A program made the translations under genes and the position numbers. DNA of 64,000 bases. It comes from Sulfotelmatobacter sp049792875. GTDB lineage: Bacteria; Acidobacteriota; Terriglobia; Terriglobales; Acidobacteriaceae. The stretch is taken from assembly GCA_049792875.1 (NCBI GenBank), contig JBARBI010000064.1, positions 1-64,000 of the forward strand, given 5' to 3'. Numbering within the stretch: position 1 is the stretch's first letter; each line of letters begins with the position of its first letter. The notes under the pieces were generated by a model. That model saw only the letters and a list, made by a program, of their open reading frames with translations. It had not been told where the DNA came from and searched no databases. This document shows, in pieces, positions 31,046 to 39,578 of the stretch.

Positions 31046-32890
31046 TCAAGTTCCTGCGACTGCTCTGGGCGACTCAGCATTGGCGAATTGCAATTCGTAA
31101 AGACGCCGGTATGTTCCCAACTTTTGCATCAGCTCTTCGTGGCGGCCGATATCGGCGATCCTTCCATTTTCGATCACCACGATACGATCCGCACGGCGCA
31201 CGGTTGAAAGCCGGTGCGCGATCACGAACACGGTACGGCCCGACATCAGATTGTGCAGGGCGGATTGCACCAGTGCTTCGGACTCACTGTCGAGCGCCGA
31301 GGTGGCCTCGTCCAAAATCAGGACGGGCGCGTTTTTCAGCAATGCCCGGGCAATCGCCAAGCGCTGGCGCTCGCCACCGGAAAGCCGCACGCCGCGTTCT
31401 CCGATAACGGTATCGTACCCCGCCGGAAGGGCCACAATAAAATCGTGAGCAAGAGCGGCACGAGCGGCGGCCTCGACTTCTTTCTGCGGAACCTGCGGCT
31501 GGCCATAAGCGATGTTGTTACGGACAGTGTCGTTGAACAGGACGGTTTCCTGCGTAACGATGCCAACTTGCGCCCGCAGCGAAGCCAGCGTTACGTCGCG
31601 AACGTCATTGCCATCGATGAGAAGACGTCCGCCGGTCACATCGAAGAAGCGGGGAATCAGGTGGACTAGGGTGCTCTTGCCCGCGCCACTGGAGCCGACG
31701 ACCGCGAGAACCTCTCCGCGGCGGACCTCCAGATCGATGCCGCGCAGAACATCATGTTGCTCTTCCCCGTCGTTGGCATAGGCGAAGCTGACCTGCTCGA
31801 AGCGAACGCTCCCGGAAAAACTGGGCAGAGCCTTGGCGCGCGGTTTTTCGCGCACATCATCGACGAGATCCATGAACTTGAAGATCTCCGACGAAGCGCC
31901 CAGAGCCTGCTGAAAGTTATTGTAAAAAAGGGCGAACTTGCGCACGGGATTGTAGAGACTGAAGACAGCGGCGATGAAGGCAACAAAGGCCCCGGGGGCC
32001 ATCTGATTGTGGGCGATGCGTCCGCGGCCGATGAGGATCAGAAGAGAAATTCCGGCAACACCAAGCACGTCCATCAAGGGAGAGCTGATCGCGGTCGCAG
32101 CCACCGAGCGGAGATTGGCGCGGAAAAGACGACGGGCCGCGCCGCGGAATCTGGAAATCTCCCAGTCCTCCGTATTAAACGCCTTCACAATCCGGTTACC
32201 GGTGATGGTTTCGTGCAGAATATTCTGAATTTCCGCCAGCTTATCCTGGCCGTATCGCGTCGTGTGCCTAACCCGGGAACCGATCTTGCGCGACGAAAAG
32301 ACGATCACAGGGACAAACAAAAGCAATACCCATGCAAGGTTCCCGCCCAGGATGACCACTACGATTGCGACAGAAACAAAGGTAAAGAACTGCTGCAGAA
32401 GTTCCGACAAAACGGTCGACATGGCGTACTGCACACGCTCGACGTCGTTGATGATGGTGGAGAGCAAAGTTCCCGTGGTATGTTTTGAAAAAAATGCGGC
32501 GGAGCGGCGCAGCAGGGCGGTGTAAAGATCGTCGCGCAGATCGGTGATCATGCCAAAACCTGCGTGATTCACCAGGTATGTGCCGGAGTAATCGCAGATG
32601 CCTTTGAGAATGGTGGAAGCAACCAGGGCAAAAGCCACGATAGCCCAGGCATTCGTGAAATGCGATGGCACAAACTTCTGCAAGTAGACCGGATGCTGAG
32701 TTCCGGGAATGACGAAAAGCTGGATGTTTTGCGACCCCGTCGCGGGATGCAAAACTCGATCAAAGACCGGACCGACCAGCAGGTATTTGAAAGCGTCGAG
32801 GGCGCCCACAGCGGCCATGAGCAGAACCGAAGACAGGATTTGCCACCAGTAGGGGAGCGCATAGCGGATCAGTCGCGTCAGTTGCCGCAT
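31046..32890 (-). CDS. MsbA-like ABC exporter (lipid A/lipid flippase type)
   Basis: The 614-residue half-transporter has six predicted spans (about residues 20-310) followed by an ATPase domain with Walker A GSSGAGKSTLVHL, Q-loop VTQETVLFN, signature LSGGERQRLAIARAL, Walker B LILDEATSALDSES and H-loop FVIAHRLSTV. The membrane domain resembles MsbA (DLRDDLYTALLRRSAAFFSKHTTG class). It would flip lipid A or another lipid across the inner membrane as a homodimer. An in-frame start nine codons upstream is possible. It is 12 bases upstream of yicC and likely in the same operon. The second LPS step (Lpt) is encoded 9 kb away. Confidence 0.88.
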   Translation of the reverse strand: MRQLTRLIRYALPYWWQILSSVLLMAAVGALDAFKYLLVGPVFDRVLHPATGSQNIQLFVIPGTQHPVYLQKFVPSHFTNAWAIVAFALVASTILKGICDYSGTYLVNHAGFGMITDLRDDLYTALLRRSAAFFSKHTTGTLLSTIINDVERVQYAMSTVLSELLQQFFTFVSVAIVVVILGGNLAWVLLLFVPVIVFSSRKIGSRVRHTTRYGQDKLAEIQNILHETITGNRIVKAFNTEDWEISRFRGAARRLFRANLRSVAATAISSPLMDVLGVAGISLLILIGRGRIAHNQMAPGAFVAFIAAVFSLYNPVRKFALFYNNFQQALGASSEIFKFMDLVDDVREKPRAKALPSFSGSVRFEQVSFAYANDGEEQHDVLRGIDLEVRRGEVLAVVGSSGAGKSTLVHLIPRFFDVTGGRLLIDGNDVRDVTLASLRAQVGIVTQETVLFNDTVRNNIAYGQPQVPQKEVEAAARAALAHDFIVALPAGYDTVIGERGVRLSGGERQRLAIARALLKNAPVLILDEATSALDSESEALVQSALHNLMSGRTVFVIAHRLSTVRRADRIVVIENGRIADIGRHEELMQKLGTYRRLYELQFANAESPRAVAGT

Positions 32891-33034
32891 GGGAGTCCCG
32901 CGTGGCGCAGGCCGCAATTGCTTGCTGCCGGTCGAATGGGCATGAGTAGCAAGGCCCTATTCTACTTGAGTCGTGCGCCGGAGGAATGGCGTTTCAGTTT
33001 CCCGGGCACTCCGACACAGCTCGCTCCCGGCGGC

Positions 33035-33496
33035 TCAGAAGTCTCGTTCCGGCGGGGGCTGGACCGACAGCAGATCGATGTTTCCGGGCTGGCCCTCGAC
33101 GCTAACCTGCAGGTAGCTGAACCGCCACTCGCCGCCCGTTTTGTGCGCGACGGCGCGGATCAAACCTTTCCCTCGGGGACCGGAGATGGGGATCGAGAGA
33201 TTGGCGTCGCCGCTGCTCTCGTTCACGTGCAATTGTCCGGAAATAATCCACGCCGATTGGACCGGTTCGCCGATCTGCTCGCGTACCTGAATGTTCTGTG
33301 TTGCTGTGGCCATGGCCTGTTTGTAGACATCGCTGCTGTGGAACGACGTGGTGATGATGGTGAGCAGGACGGTGACGAACACGCCGATCAAGAATATGAG
33401 AGTCAGGCAACCGAGGGGCATCTTCCAGCGGGGATGTTGTTCGAGCCAGCTTTTCCGCATGGGCTCGGGATGAAGTGGATAGGGAGGGGTGGGCAT
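33035..33496 (-). CDS. Coa1/Tim21-like membrane protein
   Basis: The 153-residue protein has one membrane span at about residues 27-50 (KMPLGCLTLIFLIGVFVTVL) and an exported domain. Strands QNIQVREQIGEPVQSAWIIS, LSIPISGPRGKG and EWRFSYLQVSVEGQ match the bacterial members of the Coa1 (cytochrome oxidase assembly factor 1) family. In mitochondria Coa1 helps build complex IV; bacterial proteins are not well studied. It follows rapZ after 14 bases and is probably co-transcribed. No oxidase genes are nearby. Confidence 0.65.
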   Translation of the reverse strand: MPTPPYPLHPEPMRKSWLEQHPRWKMPLGCLTLIFLIGVFVTVLLTIITTSFHSSDVYKQAMATATQNIQVREQIGEPVQSAWIISGQLHVNESSGDANLSIPISGPRGKGLIRAVAHKTGGEWRFSYLQVSVEGQPGNIDLLSVQPPPERDF

Positions 33497-33510
33497 GCTA
33501 CGCCCGGGAG

Positions 33511-34443
33511 CTACTTCGGGCTGTCGCGGTGCACGACTTTCACACGGTAGCTGGCGCCACGCAGACGCTTGCCCACTTCTTCGGCGATCATCACGGACCG
33601 GTGCTGCCCGCCGGTGCAGCCGAATGCGATCGTCAGATAGCTTTTGCCTTCGTGGATGTAGTGCGGCAGCAAGTAGACGAGCAGATCGGAGATACGCGAG
33701 ATGAACTCCCGGGTCTGCGGAAACGAGCGGATGTATTTGGCGACTCGGGGGTCGCGTCCCGTCAGCGGCCGGAATTCGGGCACGAAGTGCGGGTTGGGCA
33801 GGAAGCGCACGTCGAAAACCAGGTCGGCGTCTTCGGGAACGCCCTGGCGGAACCCGAAGCTCACGCAGGACACCAGAATACTTTTTTCCGACGATTGTTT
33901 CTGGAATCGCTCCGTGATGTGAGCGCGCAATTCGTGAACATTGAACTTTGAGGTATCGATGACGAGATCGGCGACGGCGCGAATGGCACCGAGGTGACGG
34001 CGTTCCGCTTTGAGCGCAGATTTCACCGGGGAATCGGTGCCCAGGGGATGCGGGCGGCGGGTCTCGCTGAAACGGCGCACCAAAACGGAGTCGGAAGCCT
34101 CGAGGAACACGACCTTCGTCGGAATCATGCGACCGACCGATTTCAGGATTTCCGGAAGCCTTTCCAGCTTCGAGCCTTCGCGCACGTCGACGACCAGGGC
34201 GGTGCGGCGAATCTCACTGGACTGGACCGCCAGGTCGGCAAATTGTGGGATGAGCTGGACCGGCAGGTTGTCAACGCAGTAGTAGCCGAGATCCTCGAAG
34301 GCTTTCAGCACGGAGGCCTTCCCTGAACCGCTCATGCCGGTGATGATGACCAGTTCCGGAGAGGGCTGCGCGGCGCGGGAGAGCTTTTTGATTGCAGCTT
34401 TCGATTTTTTCGGTGTCTGGCCGGAGGGCCGGCGGGGCTTCAT
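33511..34443 (-). CDS. rapZ: RapZ/YvcJ-family nucleotide-binding RNase adapter
   Basis: The 310-residue protein has the P-loop GMSGSGKASVLKAFEDLGY, YCVDNLPVQLIP, FLEASDSVLVRRFSETRRPH and the C-terminal RNA-binding domain with SFGFRQGVPEDADLVFDVRF, LPNPHFVPEFRPLTG and FGCTGGQHRSV. E. coli RapZ delivers the sRNA GlmZ to RNase E and senses glucosamine-6-phosphate. The N-terminal 25 residues are lysine-rich and extra. In Proteobacteria rapZ lies in the rpoN operon; here it is about 2.4 kb beyond hpf, separated by two other genes. Confidence 0.92.
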   Translation of the reverse strand: MKPRRPSGQTPKKSKAAIKKLSRAAQPSPELVIITGMSGSGKASVLKAFEDLGYYCVDNLPVQLIPQFADLAVQSSEIRRTALVVDVREGSKLERLPEILKSVGRMIPTKVVFLEASDSVLVRRFSETRRPHPLGTDSPVKSALKAERRHLGAIRAVADLVIDTSKFNVHELRAHITERFQKQSSEKSILVSCVSFGFRQGVPEDADLVFDVRFLPNPHFVPEFRPLTGRDPRVAKYIRSFPQTREFISRISDLLVYLLPHYIHEGKSYLTIAFGCTGGQHRSVMIAEEVGKRLRGASYRVKVVHRDSPK

Positions 34444-34596
34444 GAACTGGATAGTAGCATCCAGACGCGGCCCTCGCATCGTACCGGATTGCCAACTGAG
34501 ATACCGGCAGCCTGTAGCTGCGTATGCGGAACTCGCCCGTCAAGAATCGGAAATCCAGATTGTTTCCAGAAGGTGTGACAGGTAAGCTATGGCGTC

Positions 34597-35559
34597 ATGA
34601 AAAAGTTCGAAGAACTCACGGAACGCGAGGTGCTGGCTCTGGCCATCGCCCTGGAAGAAGAAGACGAGCGGGTGTATGCCGACTTTGCCGAAGGACTGCG
34701 GCAGGACTATCCCGCCACGGCCTCGATGTTTGAGGGGATGCGCGAAGAGGAGTCCGGCCACCGGCGGCGGCTGCTCGAACTCTTCCAGAAGAAATTCGGG
34801 GAGCATATTCCACTCATCCGCCGCCAGGACGTGCGCGGGTTTGTCGATCGGCCGGCTTTGTGGCTGGTGCGCCCTCTGCGGATCGAGGCCGTGCGCAAAG
34901 AGGCGTCGACCATGGAGGTTGAGACACGGCGATTCTACGAGAAGGCCGCGGCGCGGACGCAGGACGTGAGCATCCGGCAACTGTTGGATGATCTGGCCCG
35001 CGAAGAGCGCGAACACGAAGAGCGTGCGCAGGAACTCGACAAGCAGAAGCTGCCGGACAATGTGAAGGCCGACGAAGAGGTCGCGCAGCGGCGTCTGTTC
35101 GTGCTGCAGATTGTGCAGCCCGGACTGGCGGGGCTGATGGACGGCTCGGTCTCAACGCTGGCTCCGGTGTTCGCCGCAGCGTTCGCGACACAGAAGAGCT
35201 GGGATGCGTTTCTGGTCGGTCTGGCTGCTTCGGCGGGCGCCGGCATCAGCATGGGGTTTGCGGAAGCACTGTCTGATGACGGCAGCCTTACGGGCCGTGG
35301 ACATCCATGGGTGCGCGGCGTGATTTGCGGCGCGATGACAGCCCTGGGAGGCATTGGGCATACACTGCCATTTCTCTTGCATGACTTCAGGATGGCGCTG
35401 TGGGCGGCTGGAATTGTAGTGCTGGCGGAATTGGGCGTGATCACTTGGGTTCGCAAGCGTTACATGGACACGCCCTGGATTTCAGCGGCGCTGCAAGTGG
35501 GCTTAGGAGGCGTCCTGGTGTTCATCACCGGAATGCTGATCGGAAAATACGGCGGTTAG
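34597..35559 (+). CDS. mbfA: MbfA-type ferritin-like/VIT1 fusion, putative iron exporter
   Basis: The 320-residue protein fuses an N-terminal ferritin-like (erythrin-vacuolar iron transport) domain, residues 1-165, with a C-terminal VIT1/CCC1 membrane domain with about five spans. The di-iron ligands are the glutamates of ALEEEDERVYADFA, EESGHRRRLLELF, EVETRRFYEKAA and EEREHEERAQELD. The transporter half starts at VQPGLAGLMDGSVSTLAPVF and has AASAGAGISMGFAEALSDDG. Bradyrhizobium and Agrobacterium MbfA proteins export iron and protect against peroxide stress. It is monocistronic, between rapZ and a convergent creatininase-like gene. Confidence 0.88.
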   Translation: MKKFEELTEREVLALAIALEEEDERVYADFAEGLRQDYPATASMFEGMREEESGHRRRLLELFQKKFGEHIPLIRRQDVRGFVDRPALWLVRPLRIEAVRKEASTMEVETRRFYEKAAARTQDVSIRQLLDDLAREEREHEERAQELDKQKLPDNVKADEEVAQRRLFVLQIVQPGLAGLMDGSVSTLAPVFAAAFATQKSWDAFLVGLAASAGAGISMGFAEALSDDGSLTGRGHPWVRGVICGAMTALGGIGHTLPFLLHDFRMALWAAGIVVLAELGVITWVRKRYMDTPWISAALQVGLGGVLVFITGMLIGKYGG

Positions 35560-35597
35560 TGAAAGCCTTTGCCAGAGAGACCCAGCAAACTACGTCT

Positions 35598-36509
35598 CTA
35601 CGGCTGCGTGTCCAGCGGGTGCGTGCTTTTTTCGTAGAACTCGTTCTGCAGTTTGAGGCTGACGTCGTCGCCTTTCACCGCGCGGATCGCCTTCACCACG
35701 GAATCAATCCACCATTTCATTTGAAATTCGCCCAGCTCTTTCGTGGCCACGGAGCCGTCGCCGGAGTAGTGGTTAGGGAAGCGTGTGTACCACCAAATAC
35801 CGGTGTAGACATCTTCAGGAAGCTTCTGGCGAGCCTGGTCCGAGCCTGATTCGGTGATAGCGCGGTCCAGATGGACCGTGTCGGGGCGGGAGATCATCAT
35901 CTTCGAGGTTTCGCTTTCACCGGCGTGCATATCGATCTTGGTCTTCTTTGCGGGACCGCCTTCGCGTGGCGTGCGTTCATCGAATATGTAGACGACATAG
36001 TCGTGGGGCTTGTCGAGCTGGGTTTGCGCGAAGTAGGGGAGCAGGCTGTCGTTGCCGCCGTGGCCGTTGACGATCAGGACTTTCTTGCAGCCGTTGCGCG
36101 CCATCTCGTCGGTGGTTTCCTGCAGCAGTGCGAGTTGCAGGTTGCGGCTGTAGGCCATGGTGCCGGGTTCGTGGCGAGCTTCGGCGATCTGGCCGAAATA
36201 ATATTCGGGGAAGACGACGGCGTACTCCTGTTCGGCAGCGTGCAGCGCAGCGTAGCGCACGTCGAGGAGATCGGTGCCGAGCGGCAGGTGCGGACCGTGC
36301 TTCTCCAGGATTCCAAACGGGAGCAGGCAGGTTCCCTGAGAATGGTGGATGCCTTCGCGGAAATCGGAGGCCGTGAGTTCTTCCCAGTGGACAGAAAGCT
36401 TGGCAGGCGGCGAAACGGCTTGCGCGTGGAGGAAGCTGGGCACGCTGAAGATCACAGACAGAGACAGGAATGTAAGAAAAAGGGTGCTGTGGCATGTGCG
36501 AGTCATCAT
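35598..36509 (-). CDS. Exported creatininase-family amidohydrolase
   Basis: The 303-residue protein has a signal peptide (MMTRTCHSTLFLTFLSLSVI, cleavage after LHA) and a creatininase fold with metal ligands E and H in GILEKHGPHLPLGTDLLD, the NGHGGNDS loop and HAGESETSKMM. Family enzymes hydrolyse creatinine, formamides or linear amides; secreted acidobacterial paralogues have no known substrate. The start after GGGAGA is preferred over an upstream one. It lies between mbfA (convergent) and hpf with a 352-base gap, so it is probably transcribed alone. Confidence 0.85.
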   Translation of the reverse strand: MMTRTCHSTLFLTFLSLSVIFSVPSFLHAQAVSPPAKLSVHWEELTASDFREGIHHSQGTCLLPFGILEKHGPHLPLGTDLLDVRYAALHAAEQEYAVVFPEYYFGQIAEARHEPGTMAYSRNLQLALLQETTDEMARNGCKKVLIVNGHGGNDSLLPYFAQTQLDKPHDYVVYIFDERTPREGGPAKKTKIDMHAGESETSKMMISRPDTVHLDRAITESGSDQARQKLPEDVYTGIWWYTRFPNHYSGDGSVATKELGEFQMKWWIDSVVKAIRAVKGDDVSLKLQNEFYEKSTHPLDTQP

Positions 36510-36861
36510 GGCGAAATCTCCCTCGGCGGCGAATTCTAGCACGTCGAATGGCTCTATTAAAACGTATCAATACGAACCTCGCGCAATCTGCCCCTTGTCC
36601 GTTTCGAATCGACTCCGTGGCGACGATCATGTGATTGCGCCGTCAGCGTACCTTTTCCGTGGAAACAGCCTTCCATACGTCACTCCTCCATGGGAGGCCT
36701 CTGGTAGAGAGCAGCGCTCAACGGCGCCAGCGTCAGGCTGATCTTTGCAGGTCGCACTCCATGGTTGTGCACACTCAGAGTCAAATCCCCACTTCTCGCA
36801 AAGAACGCGAGAAGTGGGGCACCCAAAGTGAGTTCTGAGGAGCAATTGCCGACGACCGCCC
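36510..36861. other. Intergenic region upstream of the creatininase-like gene
   Basis: This 352-base gap holds the promoter of the creatininase-like gene and the 3' end of the hpf transcript. The only structured element is the well-preserved family B repeat at 36786-36824, 37 bases after the hpf stop, which could serve as its terminator. A CATGGGAGGCCTCTGG-type short palindrome near 36690 was noted. No coding frame is convincing. Confidence 0.5.
36786..36824 (+). repeat. Palindromic repeat family B, best-preserved copy
   Basis: TCCCCACTTCTCGC-AAAGAAC-GCGAGAAGTGGGG then CACCC: a perfect 13-base stem with a seven-base loop and the family tail. Confidence 0.85.
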
Positions 36862-37491
36862 TTACGGAGCTTCGATCAGCTCCATTTTTCCGTCGCGGGT
36901 GCGGTGGAGGATCATCAACTTTCCTTTGGGATCGCGGAAGACGAAGACGTCGCGATCGCGGAAGTGGGCTTCTTTGATCGCCTCTTCCAGCGTCATGGGG
37001 CGCATGGCTACGGCTTCGTCGGAGCGGACCAGGTGGACCTCGGTGGTTTTGGCAACGGCCGGATACTTGTGGACCATGACTGGAACGGCGGTCTTCTCCG
37101 AGAGGCCGACCACGGTCTGCAGATCCGTCTGTGCACCTGTCTCATCGCTTCCGGTCGAGTGGCCGTTCCACTTCTTGACTTCCTCAGTCTTGCGGGCCGA
37201 GCGCTTCTTCGACATCCAGCGCGTTTTGTACTTGACCGCCTGTTTCTCGAGGTGGTCGAGAGCCTCGTTGACGGCGATGGTCATGTCCTTGGCTTGAGCC
37301 AGACCGACCAAGGGACCGTTGCGCGGACTAATAGTGATTTCGGCTTTGTGGCGATGCTTCTCGACGGCGAGGATGACCTTGGTTTCAAATCGGTCGCCTA
37401 GAATTTTGCGGATTTTTGTGAGGCCGGTTTCTACTTCTTTGCGGATAGTGGACGTGACTACGTAATGCCTGCCAGTGTATTCCACATTCAT
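36862..37491 (-). CDS. hpf: Ribosome hibernation promoting factor, long form
   Basis: The 209-residue protein pairs idle 70S ribosomes into 100S dimers in stationary phase. The N-terminal RaiA/YfiA domain spans residues 1-105 (MNVEYTGRHYVVTSTIRKEV, RKILGDRFETKVILAVEKHR, AVNEALDHLEKQAVKYKTRW). A polar linker leads to the C-terminal dimerisation domain (PMTLEEAIKEAHFRDRDVFV then FRDPKGKLMILHRTRDGKME). The start follows AGGAGGGG. It is downstream of rpoN as in Proteobacteria, with repeat family C between. Confidence 0.93.
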   Translation of the reverse strand: MNVEYTGRHYVVTSTIRKEVETGLTKIRKILGDRFETKVILAVEKHRHKAEITISPRNGPLVGLAQAKDMTIAVNEALDHLEKQAVKYKTRWMSKKRSARKTEEVKKWNGHSTGSDETGAQTDLQTVVGLSEKTAVPVMVHKYPAVAKTTEVHLVRSDEAVAMRPMTLEEAIKEAHFRDRDVFVFRDPKGKLMILHRTRDGKMELIEAP

Positions 37492-37549
37492 GAGCGCCCC
37501 TCCTAAGAATTCGTTCGATGAGCTAAATCGGGCACTACATTTTTTGGAA

Positions 37550-37619
37550 GCGAGCCAAACGCGCGATTTGTGCGTCGCACAGAACGCGACGCTTCGCGCG
37601 GCTCACCCAGATCCTTCAG
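37550..37619. repeat. Dispersed repeat family C
   Basis: It begins GCGAGCCAAACGCGCGATTT, includes GCGTCGCACAGAACGCGACG and ends GCGGCTCACCCAGATCCTTC, then TTCAGGATGCC. It is the same element as 22349-22417, here between rpoN and hpf. Confidence 0.75.
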
Positions 37620-37651
37620 CCGCAGAAGCAGCGGCTTCAGGATGCCAACGG

Positions 37652-39481
37652 TTATTTCTTTACCCGGCGCTGGTGCGTGCTGGGGATGCGCATGTCCTCG
37701 CGGTACTTAGCCACCGTGCGGCGGGTCACCTGGATGCCCTGCGATTGCAGGATGCGGGTGATCTGCTCATCGGTCAACGGACGACTGGGGTCTTCTTCCT
37801 CGATGAGCTTTTTCACACGGCGCTTGAGGATCAGGAGCGACGTGCCACCGCCCTCGGGGCCCTGTACGCTCTCGCTGAAGAAGTATCGCAGTTCAAATAC
37901 ACCTTGTGGCGTGTGGGCGTATTTGTTGGCCACGGCACGGCTTACCGTGGAAGGATGCACGCCGATTTCTTCGGCCACCTCCTTGATCATCATGGGTTTC
38001 AGTTGATCGATGCCTCTTTCGAGGAATTCCTGCTGGCGAGCGACGATGCAATAGCAGACCTTGGTGATGGTCTGCTTGCGCTGCTCGATGTTCTTGATGA
38101 GCTGGATGGCGCTCTTGTAGCGCTCTTTCACGTAGTCGCGAGTGCTCTTCTCGTTGGTACCATCGCGGGTAACCAGCTTCTTGTAGGCGGGATTGAGCCG
38201 AAGCTGGGGCAGATCTTCATCGTTCATGATCACGAGCCACTCGTCACCGTGCTTGACGAACGCGACGTCGGGCTCGATCAGACGTGCCTGGACCTTGTTG
38301 TAACGCAGGCCAGGGCGCGGATCGAGGGTGCGGATGTAGTCCAGAGCCTGCTGCACAGCCTCGATGGGGCGGCCAATCGCCTTGGCAATCTCTTTGTGTT
38401 GCTTGTTCTGCAAGCCGCGCAGATGCTGGTCGACCACGGCCATGGCGTCCTTCAGAACCTGCTCCGTGCCGTTGCCGTTTTTGTGCTGCGCGAACTGCGC
38501 CTGGTGGTAACGGAGTTGGTAGAGCAGGCAGTCACGCAAGTCACGGCAAGCCACGCCGGGAGGATCCAACTGGCGCACGACCTCTAGTGCTTCCTGCAGA
38601 TCGGCGGGGGTGAAGTTTGGCTGGTAGGTCGATGCACTCTGGGCGACGGGCTCTGGTGCGGGGGCAACCGCCGCGGCGGAGTCTCCAGAACGCAACGAGA
38701 AAGAGGCCTCGGCTCGCGGTTCAGCGGCCGGCACGGCCTCTGCGACGTCGGCGTAGGCCGACTCTGCGGTCTCCCCGAGATCGGAATTCCCGTCAATATC
38801 GGTCGAATCGTCAGCAATCTGTTCTGGGGAGGAAAGATCACTCTCCTCGGAGCCGGGTTCAGCGGCGATTTCCGCCAGGCCCAAGGCTTGCGCCTCGCTC
38901 ACGATATTCTTTGCGGTCTGGGCGTCGACTTCGGGCGGGGCGGGCGGAGCTACGCCGAGCAACTCGTCGTCACTGGCGATCAGGTATCCGTCTTCATTCA
39001 GATTGCCGATGATCAGGTCGGCGGCTTCGCGTACTTCACGCCGCAGGCTGAGCGCGCCCAACTGCCACGCGAGGTGGTCAGTGAGATTCGTCGGTTTGGA
39101 GAGAAAATTCTCAAACGACGGACGCTCAATGTCCTCCATCTCGCTGTGGGTGCGGTAGCCGGGATCGAGATAATCCTGGAAAAAGGAACCGAAATCAATC
39201 TCTTCGAAGGGATCTTTCTTCTCGACTGCGGTGATGGGATTTTCTTCGTTGGTGGCAGCAGCAGCGCGCTCGCGGTCCTCTTCTTTTTTGCCTACTTCGT
39301 CGAGCAATGGGACCGAGTCTTCGAGTTCTTCGAGAACGGGATTCTCGACCATCTCAGCGTTGATCATGTCCTTGAGCTCAAGCTTATTGAGCGCCAGGAC
39401 GGAGACCATTTGCACCAGACCCGGGGTGAGGATCTGGCGCTGCGAGAGCTTCACGCTGAGTTTGTGCTGCAGTAAGACCAT
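37652..39481 (-). CDS. rpoN: RNA polymerase sigma-54 factor with an acidic insert
   Basis: The 609-residue protein directs polymerase to -24/-12 promoters with AAA+ activators. Region I is glutamine- and leucine-rich (LSVKLSQRQILTPGLVQMVS), the core-binding domain follows, then the helix-turn-helix ADEIGVHPSTVSRAVANKYA-like segment (AEEIGVHPSTVSRAVANKYA) and the C-terminal RpoN box ARRTVAKYRE-type VTRRTVAKYREDMRIPST. The family is usually about 480 residues. The excess is an acidic, Ala/Glu/Ser-rich stretch, about residues 160-280, splitting the core-binding domain between DDELLGVAPPAPPEVD and FTPADLQEALEVVRQLDPPG. It lies between lptB and hpf. Confidence 0.93.
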   Translation of the reverse strand: MVLLQHKLSVKLSQRQILTPGLVQMVSVLALNKLELKDMINAEMVENPVLEELEDSVPLLDEVGKKEEDRERAAAATNEENPITAVEKKDPFEEIDFGSFFQDYLDPGYRTHSEMEDIERPSFENFLSKPTNLTDHLAWQLGALSLRREVREAADLIIGNLNEDGYLIASDDELLGVAPPAPPEVDAQTAKNIVSEAQALGLAEIAAEPGSEESDLSSPEQIADDSTDIDGNSDLGETAESAYADVAEAVPAAEPRAEASFSLRSGDSAAAVAPAPEPVAQSASTYQPNFTPADLQEALEVVRQLDPPGVACRDLRDCLLYQLRYHQAQFAQHKNGNGTEQVLKDAMAVVDQHLRGLQNKQHKEIAKAIGRPIEAVQQALDYIRTLDPRPGLRYNKVQARLIEPDVAFVKHGDEWLVIMNDEDLPQLRLNPAYKKLVTRDGTNEKSTRDYVKERYKSAIQLIKNIEQRKQTITKVCYCIVARQQEFLERGIDQLKPMMIKEVAEEIGVHPSTVSRAVANKYAHTPQGVFELRYFFSESVQGPEGGGTSLLILKRRVKKLIEEEDPSRPLTDEQITRILQSQGIQVTRRTVAKYREDMRIPSTHQRRVKK

Positions 39482-39516
39482 GAGTTCGGGCGAATCCCTT
39501 AAAATCCAAAACCATC

Positions 39517-39570
39517 AACCACTAAGGGCACGAAAGAAACCCTTAGTGTTACTTCGTGTCCTCCGTGGTT
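39517..39570. repeat. Inverted repeat family D
   Basis: AACCACTAAGGGCACGAA pairs with TTCGTGTCCTCCGTGGTT around a short loop that itself holds AAACCCTTAGTGTT. It lies in the 97-base gap between lptB and rpoN and may cut read-through. Confidence 0.7.
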
Positions 39571-39578
39571 TTAGCGCC

